NCBI RefSeq assembly: GCF_000003605.2
Contig: NW_003142305.1
Span: 837,016-848,871 of the forward strand
Direction: 5' to 3'
Origin: Saccoglossus kowalevskii
Lineage: Eukaryota > Hemichordata > Enteropneusta > Harrimaniidae
Length of the DNA stretch: 11,856 nt
This document shows positions 7,932 through 11,856 of the stretch, in pieces. Position numbers and translations under genes: made by a program. Every line of letters starts with the position of its first letter. The first letter of the stretch is position 1. The notes beneath the pieces were generated by a model. That model had not been told where the DNA came from. It was given only the letters and a program-made list of their open reading frames with translations, and did not search any database.

Positions 7932-7951
7932 TGTCACTTTAGTTTGAAATC

Positions 7952-8806
7952 ATGAGTCATACGTACAACCCCAGACCGTCGAATACTAAAGTGCGTGGTG
8001 CTGCCAGTCGAGGCCGTGGTACAAACGCTGGTCAAAGACGCAATCCAAGCCCGAGAAGAAACCCTACTAAAGTCCCTGGAGTTGGGAGGCAGGGACGATC
8101 AGTTGAACAAAGTAAAATGGAAGACGGGGAGGTTAACCCAGGTACAGATTATGGGAAAGCTGGTGATTTGAAGCAGCGAGCTGAATATTGTGGTGCCTTC
8201 ACGAAAATAACACCGAACGAAAAAAGACGAAACCAGGTCGCACGTCAAGCTGCGGAGGAAGAAAGAATGTACGAGGAACATAAAGCCAGCAAACGAATTG
8301 ACTATATTTCCTTGCCGCCACAGACAATAGGAGGAGGGGCGGTGACTGAACATGAAGTTCGGAGAAAACAATCAGTCGAACAACGGCAGAATGCAGTGCA
8401 GCAAAGAACAGCCAGAGCTACTTATAGAGAGAAACAAAAAGCACAAGAAGAAGCACAACTTAGAGAGAAGAAGGCGAAGGCCAGACAACAAACCGAAAGG
8501 AACAAGGAACGAGCAGAGAACAGAAAAGAAATGTGGGATGAAGATCGCAAGAAAAAAAACGATGAATTCCTAAGAAGATTTGAGAACAAACCTAAAGTTA
8601 GGTCATCAGCATCTGATCATAGCAGTGACACTACTACCAGCACTGCCTCGCACATGAGCATGCCAAATTCAGCCAGTCATCAAAGGTCAGGTCGGCCCCT
8701 TGACCAGTTAATTGAAATGTTTCCAGATCATGACATTTCACAGTTGTCTCAGGCCTTAGATCATGCTAATGGTTCTGCAGATTTGGCAGTGAGCTTCCTT
8801 ATATGA
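7952..8806 (+). CDS. EPSTI1: EPSTI1-like coiled-coil protein with C-terminal CUE-like domain
   Basis: This is a single open frame of 284 residues. Residues 1-60 are basic, low-complexity and RG-containing (RGAASRGRG near 15-23). Residues 79-210 align with the conserved part of vertebrate epithelial-stromal interaction protein 1. FTKITPNEKRRNQVAR matches its YTLIAPNxxRRNExxR block, and LPPQTIGGG plus TEHEVRRKQ matches its L-P-R-R-L-GG plus ETEVRQKQ block. A long charged, probably helical coiled coil follows (about 130-210), ending EFLRRF where EPSTI1 has EFLSKL. A Ser/Thr-rich linker (215-248) leads to residues 250-284, LDQLIEMFPDHDISQL onward, which have the MFP motif and the A-N-G-x-x-x-L-A-V-x-F-L-I pattern of CUE ubiquitin-binding domains. 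Vertebrate EPSTI1 is interferon-induced and affects NF-kB signalling and macrophage activation; that role here is inference. No intron interrupts the frame. The ATG was chosen because upstream ATGs are followed by early stops. Confidence 0.82.
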   Translation: MSHTYNPRPSNTKVRGAASRGRGTNAGQRRNPSPRRNPTKVPGVGRQGRSVEQSKMEDGEVNPGTDYGKAGDLKQRAEYCGAFTKITPNEKRRNQVARQAAEEERMYEEHKASKRIDYISLPPQTIGGGAVTEHEVRRKQSVEQRQNAVQQRTARATYREKQKAQEEAQLREKKAKARQQTERNKERAENRKEMWDEDRKKKNDEFLRRFENKPKVRSSASDHSSDTTTSTASHMSMPNSASHQRSGRPLDQLIEMFPDHDISQLSQALDHANGSADLAVSFLI

Positions 8807-9000
8807 GTTTGCATATATTGTAATATCAATAGGATTATAAGTTTTTACAAATATGGTGTCATATTTTGCTGTACAGTTACAATCTGATTACATCAAGATG
8901 TTCGGTGTCATCTTCAAATTTTATCGGTTACCCATTCACATGAACTCCAATACAGAACTCATCCACACGAGTAAGTTACCCAACCAAGCCAAACCTAACC

Positions 9001-9006
9001 AATAAA
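9001..9006 (+). terminator. Candidate poly(A) signal AATAAA
   Basis: First AATAAA after the EPSTI1-like stop codon, 195 bases downstream. The next candidates are at 9244 and 11022. In A+T-rich DNA such hexamers are frequent, so this is only a candidate. Confidence 0.35.
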
Positions 9007-9885
9007 AATTGTTTTATTTCAAGAATATACCAGTAATCTGCATCATATTGCTTACTTGCAGTGTGACGTTATGTTCGATAATTGCAGAGTTTGGAACAAG
9101 ACTACCTTGAAGTTGGTCAGATCAAAAGTAAAAGAAAAACAAAGTGCAACTCATTTGTATGTGAAAAATTCATTCACTGTTAGTAACATTGTCCCCATAC
9201 AAATAATGAGATCTTAGCTCCCATTTTGAGGTAAGCAACAGGGAATAAAAGTAGAAAAATATACATTTTTAAAATTATTATGTAATGTAATGTAATTTAC
9301 TGTGATTTATAAAATTTACTGTGCGCAATGCTTTCGGTACATAATTTCAATTTTATTGCATACTGATTTAAGCTGTTTCTCATTGCAAAAAGTCTTAAAT
9401 ATATTAGAAACGCAATACCAGGTATTTTGTTTGAGTTATCATTCACTCTCGCTAAAATTGCTCAGTTTTCTCGTACAGAAACTCTTTTTTGCATTTTTAC
9501 AGAAACTAATTTTTAACTATCACGACTATTGGAAATGTCGTCTTGCAACACTTTTCTTCCTGTTAATGTCTCACAAATTACACCATCTATTTACATATAA
9601 ATAGGCTAAAAATAAATAGATGTCTCATAGATTATTTTGTACATCTCTGTGAATTTGAGTCTGTTTGATGGACTATATATCACCAGAACTAAGAGGAACA
9701 TAACAATTCCAAGACAACATTTCATAGACTATTATTTTGTAAGGAAGAAAATCAAAAACATAGAAAGCACAAACAGCAAGAAATGAACAAACCTGCAAAT
9801 ATGTTATGTCTGTCTTTCTGTGTGTGCAATTTCATCAAAAATTGGTGTAAAAACATAATGTAGTTGTACAAAATGTACATGTGTG

Positions 9886-9976
9886 AGTCAGTTCAGTGTT
9901 TGATTATATCCAAGATGGCTGACAAGCATGTCTGTTCCTTCGAGCAGACATTTTCTTGAATATACCTGAACTGACT
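9886..9976. repeat. Nested foldback (three coaxial inverted repeats)
   Basis: Three arm pairs share one centre. AGTCAGTTCAG (9886-9896) pairs with CTGAACTGACT (9966-9976), perfect. TATATCCAAG (9905-9914) pairs with CTTGAATATA (9955-9964), one mismatch. TGTCTG (9929-9934) pairs with CAGACA (9945-9950), around a 10-base loop. The internal bulges are asymmetric (8 versus 1 and 14 versus 4 bases). It could be a tiny foldback transposon or an RNA hairpin. Confidence 0.6.
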
Positions 9977-11223
9977 TCATTCAAACTTGATTACATAGAG
10001 TGGGCTACTTATTAGTCACATCATTTTGTTTTATCAGTTTATTCAAAATCTATCTTTTTATTTCTTGTGTGTAGCCTCTCAGATAGCAAGTATTTGTATA
10101 TGTTTACTCGCTATTTGGTTTATGATCTGTTCAAACAATTGGTTGTACTTTTATTTGTTTATTTCAATGTTGTCATAAAGTGTCAGTTACATGCATTTCA
10201 TTTTGCATAATTTGCAAAAAGGCATTTTTATTTTGATAATGATCTGTCAATCACTGCCAGGCTATACAGTGAACACATTTTAGCTTTTTGAATAATAATC
10301 TCTTTCCCTTGTTGTCATGCATTTTAATAATTTGTTGTCTTAGCATTTCTTTCTTGCCTGTCTAGGACCAAATGTTATATCAAACAAATAACTACAAACA
10401 TTGCATGTACTTTGTATTTTACATTTTTGTAATTTTAATTCTTATTTCAGTGCTTTTCATTCATTTGTCTGTTCTTATCAATTTGAGTAGTATCCCTCAA
10501 TACTTGTATATATCTACAGTGATGTAAAACCCAGCAGGTAGGCAATCACAAAGACCACTCACTTTGTGCATTTTCATTTTTCCCTTTGTACTTGAAAACA
10601 AAACTACATCACATGTAGCTACGTTCAAGGGTTTCTGTTTATAGTTGTAAACACAGTGGTCAGTACTATAGAAAGAAATTTAGTGCATTTAGCTATCGGT
10701 AAAAATAGAACACATCCTACCATTAATAAGTATGCCCAATTGGATAGCTTTCTTCTGCCTATATCTGTCTGACCAGCATGTCAGATGTTCTAATTTTTAG
10801 CAAATCACAGGAATTGAACCTGCAATTTCCAATGTTACACTGTTTTTACTAAAAATGTGTCTTATGTGGAGAGGATGGATAATATAAATTGAAAGATTCC
10901 TTGACTGTTTGTTGTGAATCTATACCAGTATAAATACAGACACTCTATATTCTCCCCTACAAATGAACTATTTACACAGAAAGATGTATAATTTATTGTA
11001 TGTGAGATTTTAAAAATTGTTAATAAAATTTGTTATTTTATAGAAATATGTAATATACATGACAAACTAGAATACAGTATTGTATTTATAAGTTGTAGAA
11101 ATGCTAATTTTCAAAATGTTTTTTTTTTAGTACATCCATGATATCCTATTTTGTAATTACCAATGTTTTATTGAATTACAGAGACTGTTTATAACTTTAT
11201 AATCTGTCACTTAATGCTATTGT

Positions 11224-11856
11224 TGCAACAATTACCTCCATGCTGCAACTGATTACCTCCATGCTGCAACTGATTACCTCCATGCTGTAACTGATTACCT
11301 CCATGCTGTAACTGATTACCTCCATGCTGTAACTGATTGCCTCCATGCTGCAACTGATTACCTACATGTTGTAGCTAATTACCTCCATGTTGCAACTGAT
11401 AACCTCCATGTTGCAATTGATTGCCTACTTGTATGCAACTGATTATCCCCTGCTACAACAAATTGCCTCTATGCTGCAACTGATTGCCTACATGTTGCAA
11501 CTGATTACCCCATGCTACAACTGACTACCTCAATGCTGCAACTGATTGCCTCCGTGCTGAAACCAATTACCAACTTGTATGCAACTGATTACCTCCATGC
11601 TGCAACTGATTACTTCCATGCTGCAACCAATTGCCTATTTGCATGCAACTGATTACCTCCATGCTGTAACTGATAACCTCCATGCTGCAACTAATTACTT
11701 CCATGCTGCAACCAATTGCCTACTTGTATACAACTGATTATCCCCTGCTGCAACAAATTGCCTCCATGTTGCAACTGATTACCTCCATGCTGCAACCAAT
11801 TGCCTACTTGTATGCAACTGATTGCCTCAATGCTGCAACTGATTGCCTACATGTAT
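11224..11856. repeat. 21-bp minisatellite running off the window (about 30 copies)
   Basis: The consensus AACTGATTACCTCCATGCTGC repeats from about 11224 to the last base. The first copies are nearly identical. Later ones vary and include 22-base units (AACCAATTGCCTACTTGTATGC type, at 11561, 11625, 11710, 11794) and 20-base units (AACTGATTATCCCCTGCTAC type). The 22-base variant recurs at 64-85-base spacing, a higher-order pattern. A 21-bp unit could encode heptapeptides (minus strand Leu-Gln-His-Gly-Gly-Asn-Gln), but the 20/22-base units and stops break every frame. Confidence 0.93.

Larger units (their letters stand above)
7306..7951. promoter_or_regulatory. Divergent intergenic region, probable bidirectional promoter and 5' UTRs
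   Basis: These 646 bases separate the start codons of two genes transcribed away from each other, so both promoters and 5' UTRs should lie here unless there are upstream noncoding exons. I see no convincing TATA box in a definable position. The side next to the EPSTI1-like gene holds an ACCAATGACGCAT segment (CCAAT box plus a CRE/AP-1-like core) at about 7868-7880. Beyond it are a YY1-like ATGGCG at 7899 and a Rel/NF-kB-type site at 7909-7918. The middle (7490-7590) is strongly A+T-rich. A 25-bp-period direct repeat sits at 7729-7773. Transcription start sites cannot be placed from sequence alone. Confidence 0.55.
8807..11223. other. A+T-rich downstream region, no gene recognised
   Basis: This stretch follows the stop codon of the EPSTI1-like gene and probably starts with its 3' UTR. 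Candidate polyadenylation hexamers AATAAA occur at 9001-9006, 9244-9249 and 11022-11027; which is used cannot be told. The open frame at 9302-9604 is hydrophobic and A+T-rich, with no recognisable family, and looks like chance. A nested foldback lies at 9886-9976 and a Pol III B-box-like match on the minus strand at 10810-10820. No splice-supported exons were found on either strand. Confidence 0.6.

Noticed and set aside
9302-9604. 100-codon hydrophobic frame downstream of the EPSTI1-like gene
   Set aside because: Composition is that of translated A+T-rich DNA (Leu, Phe, Tyr, Ser), with no domain, no start context and no splice support.

Overview
The window looks like A+T-rich (roughly two-thirds A+T by eye) nuclear DNA from an invertebrate animal. 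It has split genes with GT-AG introns of 1.2 to 3.1 kb, dense mini- and microsatellites, at least one small inverted-repeat transposon, and animal-type proteins. A marine invertebrate is my best guess. I cannot name the phylum from the sequence alone.

Two protein genes are supported, arranged head to head. On the minus strand, the first four coding exons of a choline/ethanolamine phosphotransferase (CEPT1/CHPT1 family) lie at 7081-7305, 3803-3950, 2465-2606 and 844-928. They splice in frame into about 200 residues that hold the complete CDP-alcohol phosphotransferase motif. The remainder of the gene must lie beyond base 1. On the plus strand, 7952-8806 is one uninterrupted 284-codon frame. 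It encodes an EPSTI1-like coiled-coil protein with a C-terminal CUE-like ubiquitin-binding module. The 646 bases between the two start codons probably act as a shared divergent promoter. They hold a Rel/NF-kB-type site and two short upstream ORFs just ahead of the EPSTI1-like start.

Layout: 1-339 is an interspersed-repeat fragment with a CA/CG microsatellite and a perfect terminal hairpin. 340-571 is a possible degenerate foldback element. 1026-1626 is a 21-copy, 29-bp tandem array inside an intron. 2251-2331 is a 12-bp minisatellite. 2683-2905 is a decayed ~33-bp array. 2994-3348 is a MITE with 11-bp inverted ends and a TA target duplication. 3520-3595 is a pentanucleotide microsatellite. 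3951-7080 is the large first intron, which includes a cluster of candidate transcription-factor motifs near 6169-6260. 8807-11223 is A+T-rich, gene-poor DNA downstream of the EPSTI1-like gene and contains a nested foldback at 9886-9976. 11224-11856 is a 21-bp minisatellite that runs off the window.

The two genes have no obvious shared biochemical pathway: one makes membrane phospholipids, and the other resembles a vertebrate interferon-induced innate-immunity regulator. Their link here is positional. The most unusual item is the apparent EPSTI1-CUE domain combination in a single coding exon with a Rel-type site beside it. No RNA genes, CRISPR arrays or viral genes were recognised.
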